A stretch of 64,000 nt of DNA from Ophiodon elongatus (taxonomy: Eukaryota > Chordata > Actinopteri > Perciformes > Hexagrammidae): the NCBI GenBank assembly GCA_016806645.1, contig JACSYO010000944.1:30001-94000 (forward strand), in the 5' to 3' direction. The translations under genes were made by a program, and so were the position numbers. Below the pieces are notes generated by a model. It was not told the DNA's origin. It made no database searches and was given only the letters and a program-made list of their open reading frames with translations. Below, piece after piece: positions 12,069 to 25,510 of this stretch (its first letter is position 1; every line of letters starts with the position of its first letter).

Positions 12069-12262
12069 TTCTTATAAACATGTACAAGATAATGTTATAT
12101 TTTAGATTAAATGCTAAACTGTCAAATAGTTAAAATATAACTCAAAGATAACTGAACGGTCAGAATAAAGAACTGGATCTCACTCTGTGTTTTCTTCATT
12201 TAAATTATATAAGTAATTGTACTAGAAAACTCTCAGGTTTGTATAAATACTGACAACTCTGA

Positions 12263-12570
12263 CAGAAGTCTGAGCTTGAACAAAGAGACACAGTAACATG
12301 AGCTTCAAACAACAGATAATATAGTAATGGGATTTAGAAACCAAACTCAGTCCAGGACCAGCCGAGCCCCAGCACTTTAATCACATAAGCTCTTTATTGT
12401 AAGGACAATGAATTCATAAGGACAATAATACGCACTCATTACATTTTATATTAGAATCTATTGAAATAACATTTGCTCACATTTGCCTCCTGACCTACAA
12501 ATGTAAATTAATACATGATCCTGCTTGAGTAAATTGCTGAAACTATTTTCCCTTTGTGAGGGAGTAATAA
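12263..12570 (+). repeat. Duplicated segment P2, copy B
   Basis: Partner of 3641-3935. The block around CCAGCACTTTAATCACAT is the best preserved part, and the tail ATCCTGCTTGA is also shared. Confidence 0.6.
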
Positions 12571-12743
12571 TGTACAACTGTTCTGCTGCAAAGCTTTAAT
12601 GCCACTGGAGAGGTCTGCATTATGGGTAGAAGCTCGGGGAGGTCTGTGTTTTATAAAGAGAGGGCAGAAGTGTGAGTCTCTGGGTACTTTCTAATTATTA
12701 ATAGGGACTGGTTCCAAGCAGCAGAGAGCGACTCCAACTGATT

Positions 12744-12764
12744 CAGAGAGAGAGAGAGAGAGAG
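12744..12764. repeat. (AG)10 microsatellite
   Basis: Uninterrupted AG dinucleotide tract. Confidence 0.9.
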
Positions 12765-13329
12765 ACATCTGTCAGACAACACAGGTACATGATTAAGGTG
12801 TGGAACTTCTTCTCTCTGTCTGCATCCCCCTTTTTCACACTCACTCCATCTCTCTCTGTTCACCTCTTCTTTGTCTCAATGAAACTCTCTGAATCTAAGC
12901 TGCCTTACAACGTTTTTTAGCTAGTAATCATATTTACTTCCAAATGAAATCAACAATATTTAAGATTAATTTGATTAATATGGGAGGCTTTATTACAATT
13001 ATTTAACAATAAATGTATATGATTGGTTTTGAGACTCTGTATCCAACACTGGCACATGTAACAGGAAGTGATCTAGGCAGTTGCAGAAACCTTAAATCAA
13101 GCTTCCTGCCTCTAAAGGTAAACAGGCTAATCATGCAAATAATAAGAGAAAACCAGTACAGGTTCCAGGATCCAGATACCTAATTAATTTACATGCTCAC
13201 TGCATTATATTTCATTGCAACCAGCTCTACAGAGTGGAGGAAATAGCAGAAGAGGGGCTCAACAATCAGGTACCTCTCAACAATGTCATGGAGGGAGAAG
13301 AAAGGTCTGAACATAATCAGATAACTGCC

Positions 13330-13330
<1 letters not shown>

Positions 13331-13362
<32 letters not shown>
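13331..13362. repeat. (CAA)n trinucleotide repeat
   Basis: About 10.7 perfect CAA units. Translating through it yields polythreonine or polycysteine frames that are artefacts. Confidence 0.95.
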
Positions 13363-14182
13363 GTAACTGATATTAATTTGAGACAGGAGCATAAAAACCA
13401 GGCTGATGCATTTGCTGTGCATATTGGATAGACAGATGGGTCAGAGCACAGCAGAACTTCCTGTCCTGTCCTTCATGACAAGAGTTGGATGATTTTCAAA
13501 TTGAACTGTAAGGATTTAGATCTTATTAGGATGTGGCAGTAACAGACAGCCAGAGAAGGCTGGAAATCAGTCAACTTACCAACAGATGAGAAAGCTGACA
13601 ACCACAGAATGGACACCAGGTTGAAGAAATGCAGCTGTGCAACACTTCTGCAGCCTTTGCAGATAAATAAATAAATAAAAAACTGACTTCCGTCAAAAAG
13701 TGACATCCTCAACTCCAGCAGATTGTATTACTGGTAATTCAATGTCATAACGGAAAAGTTATTAATAAACTTTCAGCCATCTGGCAAACCACATCAAATG
13801 TCTCCCAAACCTGGCCAATGTACAATCTGCCAATATTTCAAAACAACACACGAGGAAACTCAAACTAACAAAGTTTAAATCTATCTCACAATAAATATTA
13901 GTAGTTTCTGGCCCAAAAGAGCCAGGAAGAGGAGAAGAGCTCTGTACAATGACATCAACCTGTCATCACTGACTAATTAGAGAGCAATCAGTGGATTTGT
14001 GTCTTCATGGTGTTTGATCACCTCAGGAAAGGCAGCCACTGTGTCAGTCATATAAATGTGAAGCATTTGGCTGAAGAGTGGAGAGCAGGATCACTTTGGA
14101 TTTGGCTGAATCTGCTTCATGTTTTCACTGACATCAGCACATTGGAGGATTTAAACTGTAGCAAAGTGCCAACCACTAACTG

Positions 14183-14266
14183 TTATCACAGTGTGTATTA
14201 CAATACAATGTTATCACAGTGTGTATTATAAAACAATGTTATCACAGTGTGTATTATAATACAATG
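14183..14266 (+). repeat. Three-copy 28-bp tandem repeat
   Basis: The unit starts TTATCACAGTGTGTATTA and ends ACAATG, with copies at 14183-14210, 14211-14238 and 14239-14266. The copies differ at one or two positions. A recent slippage or unequal-crossover minisatellite; no function evident. Confidence 0.95.
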
Positions 14267-14609
14267 TCCAAAACCCCAGTGACGTTACAGAGACAACGCC
14301 TAGCAGATACATGACAATGTGCTCACTGGACATCACCTGTCTGTTAGATACTTATCAGAGCTTTTATCTTTTTATCTGCACAATACATTAAAATGAACTT
14401 TCCGAATATGCTAAAAATAAATCATAGAAAAGCTTTGAAACTCACTAGCTTGTTGATTAGTATGAAAAGGTAGAACATGGAGCATCTTTGTTGTGTGAAT
14501 CAGAATCCAGATGGAACTGCACTGAACATGGACAGTGTTAGCAGCCATTCATTGAAATCTCTGGAAGGGACTTAGTAATCAGCTTGCTCTGCTGTCCACT
14601 GGACTAAAG

Positions 14610-14684
14610 TGAAGGACTCTTTAAGTATGATGGAATACAAGGAATTCCTTGTAAGTGTACATCAATTCTGATTCTGATTCTGGA
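14610..14684 (+). mobile_element. 3' tail of a fish non-LTR retrotransposon
   Basis: GGAATTCCTTGTAAGTGTAC is followed about 10 bp later by TTCTGATTCTGATTCTG. An AATTCCTTGT..GTGTA block ending in tandem ATTCTG is, from memory, the usual 3' end of a common fish LINE/SINE group. Only the tail is recognisable, and the upstream extent (perhaps from 14560) is uncertain. Confidence 0.5.
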
Positions 14685-15091
14685 ACAGCCTTTGTGATTA
14701 TTAACGGTTCCCTGAACAGTTGACCTCAGTAATTGTAAGTTTGCTGATTAGATGAAGAACTTATTTTATTTTAATGTTGATGCAGCAGTGAAGCAGAGGT
14801 CGGCTCATGAACTCTCTAGTTTTCAGGAAATCTGTGGCTTCATAGCCTTCAAACCTTTTCTGCTGCATATGGAATAATTACCACTTTGATGCAGTTCAGT
14901 TCAGCTCATGAACATTGATGAGAATTTCATTGAAGTACAGCCTGTTTGGTAAGTTAGTCACAGATAATTCCTGCATTCACAACATAAACTTATAATAATT
15001 TGATGTGGTAAAGATGGCTTTTAATTATTTTGTTTATTTATTGATATTCATATTGATTGATAATACAGCAGCAGCAGAGGGTAAATAGATG

Positions 15092-15335
15092 ATGGTCAGA
15101 CTGTGATTGACTGATTAAAATAATATTCAATCTGTGAGATGTGGTGCTGTAGAAAGTGTCTCAGACACTGTTTCTAAAGGACAGGTTTCATAAACCTCAT
15201 GTAGCCACTAGACCTCTGAAATGACATTTTAGATGTCTCAGTGATATTTCAAATAGAGCAGTGACAGAGGTGAAGTTCAGGGTCTTCAAAATGTAAAATA
15301 AGGCCAGCAAAATAATATTTCACCAAAGAAAGCAA
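15092..15335 (+). repeat. Duplicated segment P3, copy B
   Basis: Partner of 5166-5375 with the same block order and orientation. Copy B carries extra sequence between blocks. Confidence 0.6.
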
Positions 15336-16400
15336 CACAATAAATATATTTAGCAACTTATAATGCAAATATCCAGACTAAGTACTACAATAGCCATACA
15401 TTGTATGACCCTAAGGAATAAAATGGCATAATGCCACTGAGAAGACCACTCCAGGAAATGGTCATTTAATTAAAGAGGAAGAATATATATATATACCAGA
15501 GGTTTTGCATTTAAGACGCCCAGATTATAACATGTAGATGGAGTTTGTATGAGTGTACAAACACTGCACACAAGAAGACAAACAAACCACACATTTCCTA
15601 TTCTCGAGGGAAATGGGCTGAGCCAGACATTACAAAAGCAGCCTCTACTGTTTAAAATGCACGCACGGTTACGCTTCAAAAAAAAAAGGAAAGAAAGAAA
15701 GAAAGACACAAAGACAGAGCACTGGCTACATTATTTTACATTTTGACAAAAGGAATACTTCCTGCTCATGAGGACAGACTGGAGCACCACAGTGTGCACC
15801 AGTGCTGTACCACCAGTTTGAGGAAACACCCTCAGCATCACATACTGTACAACACCCTCTCTCCCTAGATAGCATCCATTCGTCTTTTACTGCTCCCATT
15901 TCTCCATTCATTACACTCATTCTTTAGCACCTAGTCTTCCAGTGTAGACCAGCGGGAGTCCTCCCAGAATGATTCATTCCACTAGCTGCTCACAAGAATG
16001 TGCTTCACTCTCTGTAGGAGGTTCACATGGCCAACTGCTTTTTCTACGCTGCTCTTACTTACAGCCAAACTGAAATAAAGGAGTTTCATAGCATCAAAAC
16101 AATCATTGCTGTCACTGTATGTCTTTGAGCTTGAGGACCCCTGTAGGGCATTGTGTGGCAGAGACAAATGAGAGTCATCAAGCTGTGATGAATGGATCAG
16201 TGAAATGTTGAATGATGAGTTGTTTGTGTTGGCTTCATTTTAAAGATAATAAGTCATGTTCAACTGGCTCAGATGTGTGCCTCTGTTTGTTTCTTATTTC
16301 AAACTCAAACCAAAACCAACTGTCCTTGAGACAAAACGAGGACAACTGTAGCTGAAGTTGGCTACTGGCTCTGACATTACATCACTTTACTGCTGATTCA
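15336..16400. other. Non-coding background
   Basis: No gene seen. An A-run merging into (GAAA) units lies at 15678-15706. Open frames at 15470-15709, 15549-15746, 15726-15920 and 15982-16167 lack any recognisable domain. Confidence 0.6.
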
Positions 16401-16590
16401 TTTGAGACTCCTGCTGTTGTCTCCCCAAGCAAGGCACCAAACATAATAGCTTTAGTAAACATCCAGTTGAGGAGATTAATATATTTATTCAGATTCAAAC
16501 TGTGGCGATCAGCCTCAGGTAAGGGCATCTGTGGTGGCCAAACAGTAATAGAGGAGAGTAGAGAAAAACAACAGCTCCATTAACCTACAA
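16401..16590 (+). repeat. Duplicated segment P5, copy B
   Basis: Aligns with 41791-41975. Shared landmarks in order are TTGAGACTCCT, AAGCAAGGCAC, AACATCCA.TTGAGGAGATTA, AAACTGTGG.GA.CAGCCTC, a CTGTGGTGG-type block and GAGAAAAACAACA. The AAGCAAGGCAC core resembles a motif in fish SINE/LINE tails, so this could be a dispersed retroposon. The long collinear match and fixed order favour segmental duplication. Confidence 0.6.
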
Positions 16591-18611
16591 AATAAACAAT
16601 ACATTATCAGAATTAAAGGAACCCAGACTGTAATATAGCTCTCTTCATCCACTTCCTCCAGTTACAGTGACCACTGAAATCCTGCTGTAAACAGAATGCA
16701 TCAGAAAACACAACCATTCCTCTCCTCAGTCCCCAAATGTTTATCACTCAATACTATGTGGAACAAGAGTGAGCTGATCCCAACAATGGTACATTGTGCT
16801 GGAGAGAGAGTCTCAGCCTGACAGAGACAAACACAGAGGACACATCACAATTCTCACTATATGTATATTTGTTCCCTACATCCATTTTAAATGCTTCTCA
16901 GTAGAAACAAATGTATATCCTGACCAATACAGACATCTCTGGTTAGCAAGGCTGTAAACCCATCCGTTCTACTTCCTCAGTGTCACTGTGACATTGAGAG
17001 AAATTGTGACAGGAAACACAACGAACATGGAGCGCTCATCAAATGTGTTCTGCGTCCAAACACCAAAACACATCTGGAGCTCTGGTCCCCTGGGGAGGAT
17101 TGGTATTTCAACGTTTAATAAACACTGAAGATGTTACTAAATGGAAATCCTATGACAACAAAGAGAAGAACCAACTTCCAATCAGCATGTACATATTTAC
17201 AGTTTTGATCAACAATGACATCTCTTTTCCCCCAGAATTAGGAAGAATCACTGATATGCTTTAAATCAAATATATGAGCTCATGATGAAGACTAAAACAA
17301 GTTTTCAAGTATTATAAATGTAGAGAATGTGGGATGTTTACATATAACATAAAAGCATAACCATACATTGCTATCACATTTTACCAGCACCCTTAACTAT
17401 GTGATGAGTGCCATATCACTACAACCATTGTATGACACATGACAAGGAACAAAGTGATGCTGAATGAACGTGTGTATGCCAGATAGATCTCTTCTCAGCA
17501 CCACAGAGTTAATACAGGATTTATACAGTTGCTCTGCCTGGATTATCTGCTGCACTTCAAAGAGAGTCCAGTTGATTTGGTAAAAGTCACTTATATGTGT
17601 GTGCTCAGAGGAGGGAAATCATGTTCACACTGTAACTGTCATTGTATCATTACTGGTAAATAACATAAATAATGTTACATTTTTTATGTGGTCATGTTTC
17701 CCAAAGGACAATTTTTTATGTTAAAACCATAATATTTCATCATGTATGTCCAGACTGAGCAGTAGCTTTACAATGACTATTCAGATTTAACACATCAGTA
17801 CACACTCGTTTCAAAGGACCCAATGTGAGAATCATATCTGCACAAGATGAAGGTTCTCCCCAAAATCAAAAGCAGACAGTTGACAGAACAAGATACATTT
17901 TACAGCAAATCTCTAATTACAGACAATTCCTCAGGGTTTCACAGTTCTGCAGTCAGAGTTTTATCACTGACTGAAAAACAAGTCCTCCTCATTCTGTTCC
18001 CTCATTAGAGAGAACGTTCACATTCATTATACAGAGTGCAGGCCACTCATGTCTTCTACTTGAACAGTACGTTGAAAGCTCCTGACCTCTAGGTGTCTTG
18101 ATTTATAATTAATGTCCAGCTCACCGTATTTCTGTCCTCCAGCAAAACATTGGATGCTTGACCGTAAAAGTTTTAAAGCTACTGCCTGAGGAGATACTAT
18201 GAGAAGTTCAGGATGTGGGTTGTTGAAATAGGACAGTATTTAGGAGAAATAATGTCAGTAAATGATTTTCTCCTAATTAGTTTGGATTCACCACAAAGTT
18301 CTCAGAGTTCTTTAGTCTAACTGGGATCCAAACACAACATGTGGCTTCTCTGAAGTGCTTTTGGGTTTGCTGACAGAACAGAGCTTGATGAGGCAGAAGT
18401 CAATACTGTGTCTGCAGTATTTCACTTGGAGAGAGAATGGAGAAGCTGTAATGATTTATTCAGCTTGTTCTAAACAACATGAGAATACATTAGATGAGTA
18501 AACAAGTGGCTAATTCTCTGGCAGGTTTTTAATTCCCTGATTGTACGTAAATACACTGCTGATGGTGGAGATGTGTCTCGCTCTGTCTCATTTAAAACAA
18601 TCTCAGCCCAA

Positions 18612-18612
<1 letters not shown>
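16591..18612. other. Non-coding background
   Basis: No gene, RNA or clear transposon recognised across about 2 kb. The single open frame at 17043-17264 has no domain. Confidence 0.6.

Positions 18613-18652
<40 letters not shown>
18613..18652. repeat. (TG)20 microsatellite
   Basis: Uninterrupted 40-bp TG tract. Confidence 0.97.
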
Positions 18653-18654
<2 letters not shown>

Positions 18655-18745
18655 TTGACCCTTCAGGATATTCTGTAGTGTCTATTGGGAAAAGACAATA
18701 TTTTCTGAAAACTGCATGCTGAATGCTGCATTAAATTTAAACATA

Positions 18746-19296
18746 CACACTACCTACACAACACTTCAACAACAACAACAACAACATCACCAACAACACA
18801 ATACTAAACAATACTTCCAGTGAGCTATCTGTGACAGTTTTTAACAATTTAACCAGATGAGATTATAGATGAATACAATTAGATAATAAATACTCCACTG
18901 ATATCCATCGGTATATCTGTAACCATCCTCCCTCTGTGTGATGATCTTTACAACGAGTTACTTCACGTGTTTAGGCTTTAGGCTTGGTGATCCTGAAGTG
19001 TACAAATATTGTCTTACATCTACATGTCAGAACAACAGCCTGTGTTTGTTGTCATCACTGAGCTCAGGAGAAATTCACACTATCTACACAACATTCACAC
19101 TATCTACACAACATCACCAACAACACAATACTAAACAATACTTCCAGTGAGCTATCTGTGACAGTTTTTAACAATTTGACTAGATGAGATTATAGATGAA
19201 TACAATTAGATAATAAATACAGCACAGGATATCCATCTGTCTATCTATAACCATCCTCCCTCTGTGTGATGATCTTTACGAGTTACTTCACGTGTT
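18746..19296 (+). repeat. Local tandem duplication, period about 327 bp
   Basis: The block 18746-18972 recurs at 19074-19296. Both run through ACATCACCAACAACACAATA, CTTCCAGTGAGCTATCTGTG, TAGATGAGATTATAGATGAA-like sequence, CCATCCTCCCTCTGTGTGAT and TTACTTCACGTGTT. CTTCCAG starts at 18814 and 19141, giving the offset. The linker after each copy is also weakly similar, so roughly two full units are present. A (CAA) tract at 18767-18786 is in the first copy only, and a 20-bp doublet (TTCACACTATCTACACAACA) lies in the second. Confidence 0.9.
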
Positions 19297-21160
19297 AAAA
19301 TGCAGATTGTTGCAACACCAAAGTTGATGTCTAACCAGACTTCAGTGCTGAACTGACAGCTTGTGTTTACAAATGATCTTCACTGAATTATACTGACACT
19401 TTGTGAATTTATGACACTTCACACTATCAACATACACACAGATGGTAAAAATTCAGAGCTGCTTTGAACAAGTTTGACTGTATGAGAAGAGAACATCCCA
19501 CAATGCAACAGCCGTTTAGCCTCCATCTGTATCCACAAACAGATGTTGGAGATCCCCCAAACACAAGTGTTCTCATGTCACTAACCACACTGTGATACAC
19601 AGCATACAAACACAATCACACAACTCCTTAGTACAAGAAGAAGTAGTCATGATTTACCTGCATTTCAGGATTTACAGAAGAAGATCCAGGATGAAGAAGT
19701 TCAGGAGACATAAAACAGAAGAGGGAGGAAGATAAAAATACGATTGAAAGATAAACATAGAAACTCGTACAGAATCAGCTTCAAATCATTACAGCATGCA
19801 TTGAGATTAATAAAAATATAGTTGTCAGGCTGTTTTTTTACAATAATGTTGGAAAGATAATCACACTCCTTACAGACTGCCTAGTGATATTTTAAAACGT
19901 CCACTCCCAGAATCAGATGATTCAGTGTCAGTTTTAACGTTCTCCATCAGCACTCAGCCTTCCTACATCATCTTTTCAGCCGACAGGTATGACTGTTGTC
20001 TGAAGGTGTGTTTTGGCAGCTCATATGTTAACTTTCAGTAACAGCTTCAACAGAAACTCTGAACTTATCCTAAAATGAGTCAGCAACACCATGTAGCGTA
20101 TAAGAGATGGTAAAGTGATGCAATGCTCATCAAGGCTGAATATTAAGCAGCAGTTTTTTTGTTATTCTCCAGAGGCGTTTATCTGATGGTACAAGTATAA
20201 GCATGGAAAATAAGCTACAAAAGTGATCAGAGATAAGGACTTAGAGAGAATATGAACTTTTAACACCTCTCACAAGGAAGAGTTATCTGTTAAATGAGCA
20301 TTTAAACACAAATAAGATATCTATATTATCATCAGAGCTTCAGCTTCAGCTCAGTCAATCCACCTGTTGAAAACTCACTCTGTGTCTTTTGTCTCTGTCT
20401 AATTATCTGATGTCTCTTGTAGGAACAGAGGCTGTTGAGATCTGGTCTATGGCAAGCTGAGATGTATGTGCCAGCTCTGCCTGGCATGGCAGCATGAGAG
20501 AGGCTGGCCTGAGGTCAGCTCTGAGATAAGGTGAATGGGGTCATATTATCAGATGGATTCTGAATAGATTGATGCTTAATCCTCAGTGGGAATCAGAGAA
20601 GAGATCAAAATAAATATTGTACAGAAGAAGATGAGGATGAACAACAGCAAATATATAAAAGCTCTGCAAATCCAAAATGTAACAGCAGTAGTAGTTTGTG
20701 GTCCATGTTTTTTCATAATTATTATCGACGTAGCAGTAGTATCCTTAAACTTTTGCATAAGGATGAACAAGCAGAGAGGCCTGTGAAATGGCCTTTTCAT
20801 TCAGAGCCTGAACGTCTGGGCTTTCTCTCGCTAGATGTCATTCAGAGAGGAGAGGAGATCCCTATAAATCTACTTTTTATGTTTCCAGTTTAGCATCTCC
20901 TCAGTCATAATAAGTTAAACCAGAAGAACGTAGCCTTTTAAATACACACTTCATCCAGCATGAGAATTGTCAGCATCACTTAATTTTACAGTACAGTTAT
21001 AACCTTGTCGTTAAAATTACATGTAATTTAAATTTAGCACACAGTCATTAGTGTCAGCTGTCTTGACGTCACATGGTCTGAACACATAGATGCCATTTCC
21101 CACGTAATCCTTTTCCATGATCAAATGTCTTCTCTTGTATGTTTGGACTGCTAACGCCTT
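19297..21160. other. Non-coding background
   Basis: No gene seen. Mutually overlapping open frames at 20576-20893 on both strands show no domain. Confidence 0.6.
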
Positions 21161-21415
21161 TACTTCATCTCCTTCACAGCCACTCATGCAGCTCAGAGAA
21201 ACTGTCTCAGCAGGAGGTCTTTATGCAGCATGCTGCGCTCAATCCACACTCAGACCTCCAGATCTGCACTGCTGGAAAAGACCAGAGCTCAAAGCTAGAA
21301 TAATTTGCACTTACAGTAGGAGGGACTCAGTTTGACAGAAAGAGAAAGCGGACAGTAATCAGAGATGAGACACTACAGATATTCACCAGCTCAGAATGAC
21401 CCCTAGAGATGAGCA
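21161..21415 (+). repeat. Duplicated segment P6, copy B
   Basis: Aligns with 46590-46855. Shared landmarks in order are TTCATCTCC, CAGCAGGA(G/A)GT, ATGCAGCA, CAGATCTGC..TGCTG, CCAGAGC, TTTACACTAAGAGAGACTCA versus TTGCACTTACAGTAGGAGGG, and AGATATTCA.CAGCTCAG. The same region at 46512-46964 is open for 150 codons, but this copy has stops, arguing against a conserved exon. Confidence 0.55.
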
Positions 21416-24400
21416 CCACAGCTGGATATAAGATGCACACCACACAATCACTGTTCTAAGTCAGTCCTTGGAATTTAAGGAGTGTTTTCAATCCTAACAG
21501 AGATTGTAAAAACGATGAGTGAAGCTAAGATGTTGAATAAAATAGAGGAAAAAATGAAATAAGTGTTTAAAACTCATAAGACAAACAGGCTTCTTTGGGA
21601 TGGGGTGAATGCTGCTGATCTCTCATCAGCTATGATGCTTCATATCCCACTAACCCAACAGCTCCTCGGGTTGTCTCTCAGTATCAACAGTATTTTAAAC
21701 ATTCACATGATTTTTGAATGGATGTCAAGCTACTTCTCAAGAGCGAATTAACATATTCCTCTTCTCCTGTCGCTATTTAAATTAGTTACTGCTGCTTCAG
21801 ACTCCCAAAGAACCTGCTTCATACAAAAGTATCCAATCACCTCATTAGGCCATGTGTTAATAATTCAGCTTAACGATAATCATTTCAAAACTTTAAGGTT
21901 GTGAAACCAAAGTGAATTTTAAAATGCAATCATGTTTTATCGGTAAATGCAACATGCATTCCCTGTCAACAGTCGATAGATAAATAGAATAGATAAAGAC
22001 TTCAGCTCAAATAATTATATCATGAAAATTGGTGAGCTTGAATTACCTGTAATGACCATGATAAGTGAGCAATTGTAGACATTTACTAAGCCAAGAGCAC
22101 AAAGAAAACACCAAATCATTAGTTTCACAGTTCATAATTATCTAGTATGTGTAACAGTAAATTCATAGTTTGTAGTTATACAGGCTGACAAAAGAGAAAA
22201 AGTAAGCAAGAAGAAAAAAATATTGCCTTTTTTGACCCTAAAAGTTTTAAAGGCACTGTTTACAACTGCTTAAATCTGTAACTTTTAAATGTACCATCAG
22301 AGGTCACTGGTCTTCTATATCTCTGGCTACACTTCAAAAAGACTGACTTGGCTCTAACATGCCAAAATAGACAGTAAATCATGAGGAGTCATATTCTGTG
22401 ATGGAGTTTCAACCAAAAACTCCTGATTTTGGCTGTTGCTTTCTTGTTGAACAATAGTTGAACAAAGAAGTCTACAGAAGCTCCTCTTAGCACTTAAGGG
22501 GAGCTAGAAGGTGAATAAATGGGTCAATGTATTTTTGAAAGGGTCTCCAAAAGTTTGAATGGGCCATGAACCTTTTGGTTTCCTGAAGTCAGTTGGCTCA
22601 CTTTTCGTTCCACTCATGGAGGTCTTGTGTTTAGACGCTCTATGAAAATGGTTCCAGAGAGGGGTTACTCTTTGTTTTGAAGAAACAACAGACGTTCCAG
22701 ATAAAGGTTAAATGTTATATTCAGTCTACTAAATGCCACCTGACTAGATGCCAGTAAGAGTTGAGATAGTCAGGATCCACAGTCTGGAGGACTCTGCCAG
22801 CATATTATGGTGCTGGGTAAATGTTGGTATATAAAAATGGGCATACTGGTTTGACAGTTCGTGTTAATTATTGTGTTTAAATGTTTGTGGTATTTTATTG
22901 TTCCATACGCTGGAGGTATAACACTCAGTGACCAGGTGACAACAGAGAGATAGATAGACAGCTATACAGATTGATTGATGCAGAAACAGAGAAAACAGAC
23001 ACTATCACTTATTTTACTGTTGTAAATATCAAAGTGATATCTACTTTTTATTCAAGATCTACTTTGAACTAATCATTACAACTGCCTCTAGTAATGACAT
23101 GAAAGTATATCACTTAAAGTCTGTGCTTATGCTGCTTTTAAACTAAATCAATCCTTCATCTTCTGAAGCCTGGACAACACAAGTAATTAACAATGATAGA
23201 AAGCAACATGCAGTTTAATGTTACTCTGTGTGGAATCTTCAGATTGACATTTAGTTGTTAAATGCAGGGTAAAGCAGTAACTCTTGAAAATTAAATTATT
23301 ATGAAAACACTGTGGATGTGATTGTTGTGAATATTTTCATCTCTCACTGGTTGTATTTCTATTTGAAACAGTTTAAATGTATAAAAACGGTTGTTCCTTG
23401 ATAAAATATCTCTTTCTGGTAAATTCCGTTTCTGTGAAATATCTACTCTTAACTATAGAAACGATATGATTGTTATTCAATGCGGATGAAGTGATAATCA
23501 CATTAGACTACAGGAGAGTAAAACTGTGCCTCTTCAGCGGGGTGTCACTCTCCTCGCTGCAGGGTTATGTCTGTCTCAGAAGACGCCTGCTGAGCTCAAG
23601 CTGTATGACTCTTGACTTCACAGTGAACTCACAGATCTGACCTTCAATATGTCTAGATCATCACAGAGAAAGTATGTTTATGATTGGAATTTGAATTAGT
23701 ATGATGATTCCACTCTAATGGAGGAATGAAATGGACAGACATGTACCTTTGCTGATCTTAAAATCTGCTTGATTGTCCGATCCATTTACATTCACATGTA
23801 GCCCTCTGTGAGCATGATATTCTGTCTTTAAATAACAATATAACATTTTTATTTCTGCTGTTTTATTTTTGTCTCCTCAAGGCCATAGTGTCCAAATGAA
23901 GTATTAACGTCATGCTTGTGTTTTATTGTTTCATGCACAGACCCACAGCCCCGTAAGCACTCCATTAATAATATCAATATTGCACAGTCCCCCACAAGGT
24001 GAGATAATGTATCAAACGTTTGCCAGGACACACACACGGTGATGTCATCTAAAGGATTGCAGTACACTGACATTCAATAGAGAGGATATAACTTCCTGCT
24101 AAATGTCAACCCATCCAGCCTTAGAGACAGATATCAATCTCAGCCCAGAACCTCGTCACATCCCTTTATTGAGAATCTTTGGATAAGGAGCAACAGATCT
24201 GAGAGACATGGTGTGACTCCTGCTGAAGGGGATGAGGCTGATGATAACTAATAAAACACAACAGCAGCTGCTCTGTTGCTTTAAATCTGTAAAAGAGAAG
24301 AATGAGTTGGATTGGAGTCCAGTCACATCACAGAGCAGTGGAGGCACACAGCAGCAGGTTTAGATCAACACTTATGTATATGAACTCAGCTGATATAAAA

Positions 24401-25510
24401 AACAAAGAGGAAGAGTGAGGTGACTGTATTGATGATCTCAGTTTCACTGTCAGTTGGTGTGAGGAGAATACCAATGTTAGATGTTTGATCTTGGCTTCTC
24501 TTCTTCCTCCTCCTGGCTTGTCTGCATATCAAAGCCCCCGGCTAGAGCCCTGCCTGCTCTCCCAGACCTCATATGCCATTGATCTGTGTATTACAATGGA
24601 TAGGAGAGCTTCAGTGAAAATACTGGGTGGCAATTCACTTGAAACATTTTCAAGGTCTATTTATGTTTTCATAAATGTGTAAAAGTGTATCAAAATTATG
24701 CAAAGAAAACAAATAAAAAACAAACACCTACATCAACTGTTGCTCACTTCAGTACTGAACCCTGCAATGATGATGCATTACATCCATACACCCACAGACT
24801 CTGGATCAGCCTCCCAGTAGGTTTGGGACTGTGCACTTATCTTTAAAGTTAAAAAAGCTAATTTACAAAATTCCCACACATATTTATTTGTATTCTTAAA
24901 TGGTTTGTAATAGTAATAGTATGATGCAATTATTATTACTAATTATATTATCACAGATATCTGCTGTCTCCTTTCTTCCTCTGCCCCTTCTGGTCTCTAT
25001 TAATGTTTTGATTAAAAGACAGTGATGACAAGCTAACAACAGTAACCTGCCGCTTACGTCTCTCCAAGCTCATTATTCAGGTTTCCCAGCTGCCATGTTT
25101 GGTCAAGTCTCAACACTCTCAATGATCCGCTGCAATATAAAACTGTAGCTGTTTCCAGCAGACAGATAAGTATCGCTGCCTGTTCTACTGGAGCATTGGT
25201 GAGTCAAGACGAGGCAAGGGAATTACATGCCTTGAAAAAAAAAAGATTCAAGTTACCAAAGCATAACAATGCGATGTCCCCGGGCTGATTATAATAAAAC
25301 ACTGACCTTATGAATATGACAGTGCCCATCTTTTCCACATGCACAGATTCTCCAAAACAACAAAGAAGAACAACAACTGGGTTGACTTTGGTGAACCCAG
25401 TAGAGATAGATGAGCTGACCTTTCAAACTACTGACAAAATGGTTGCATGTTTGCTTGTAAATGTGAGGCTCAGAACACCCTGTGAGTTGGTCTCTGGTCT
25501 ATGAAGCATA
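21416..25510. other. Long non-coding background
   Basis: About 4 kb without a recognisable exon, RNA gene or transposon end. Open frames (21563-21751, 23849-24073, 24156-24347, 24485-24682, 25310-25504) are 62-74 codons without domains. No P segments were recognised here, so a duplication unit may be lost or too diverged. Confidence 0.55.

Larger units (their letters stand above)
12571..14182. other. Non-coding background with microsatellites
   Basis: No gene seen. Contains the (AG) and (CAA) tracts listed separately and an A-rich ATAAATAAATAA run near 13662-13680. Open frames at 13189-13422 and 13234-13431 are created by reading the (CAA)/(TTG) tract and are not genes. Confidence 0.65.

Noticed and set aside
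14183..14266. CRISPR-like repeat array
   Set aside because: Units are directly abutting without spacers, in eukaryotic-type DNA, so this is a minisatellite.
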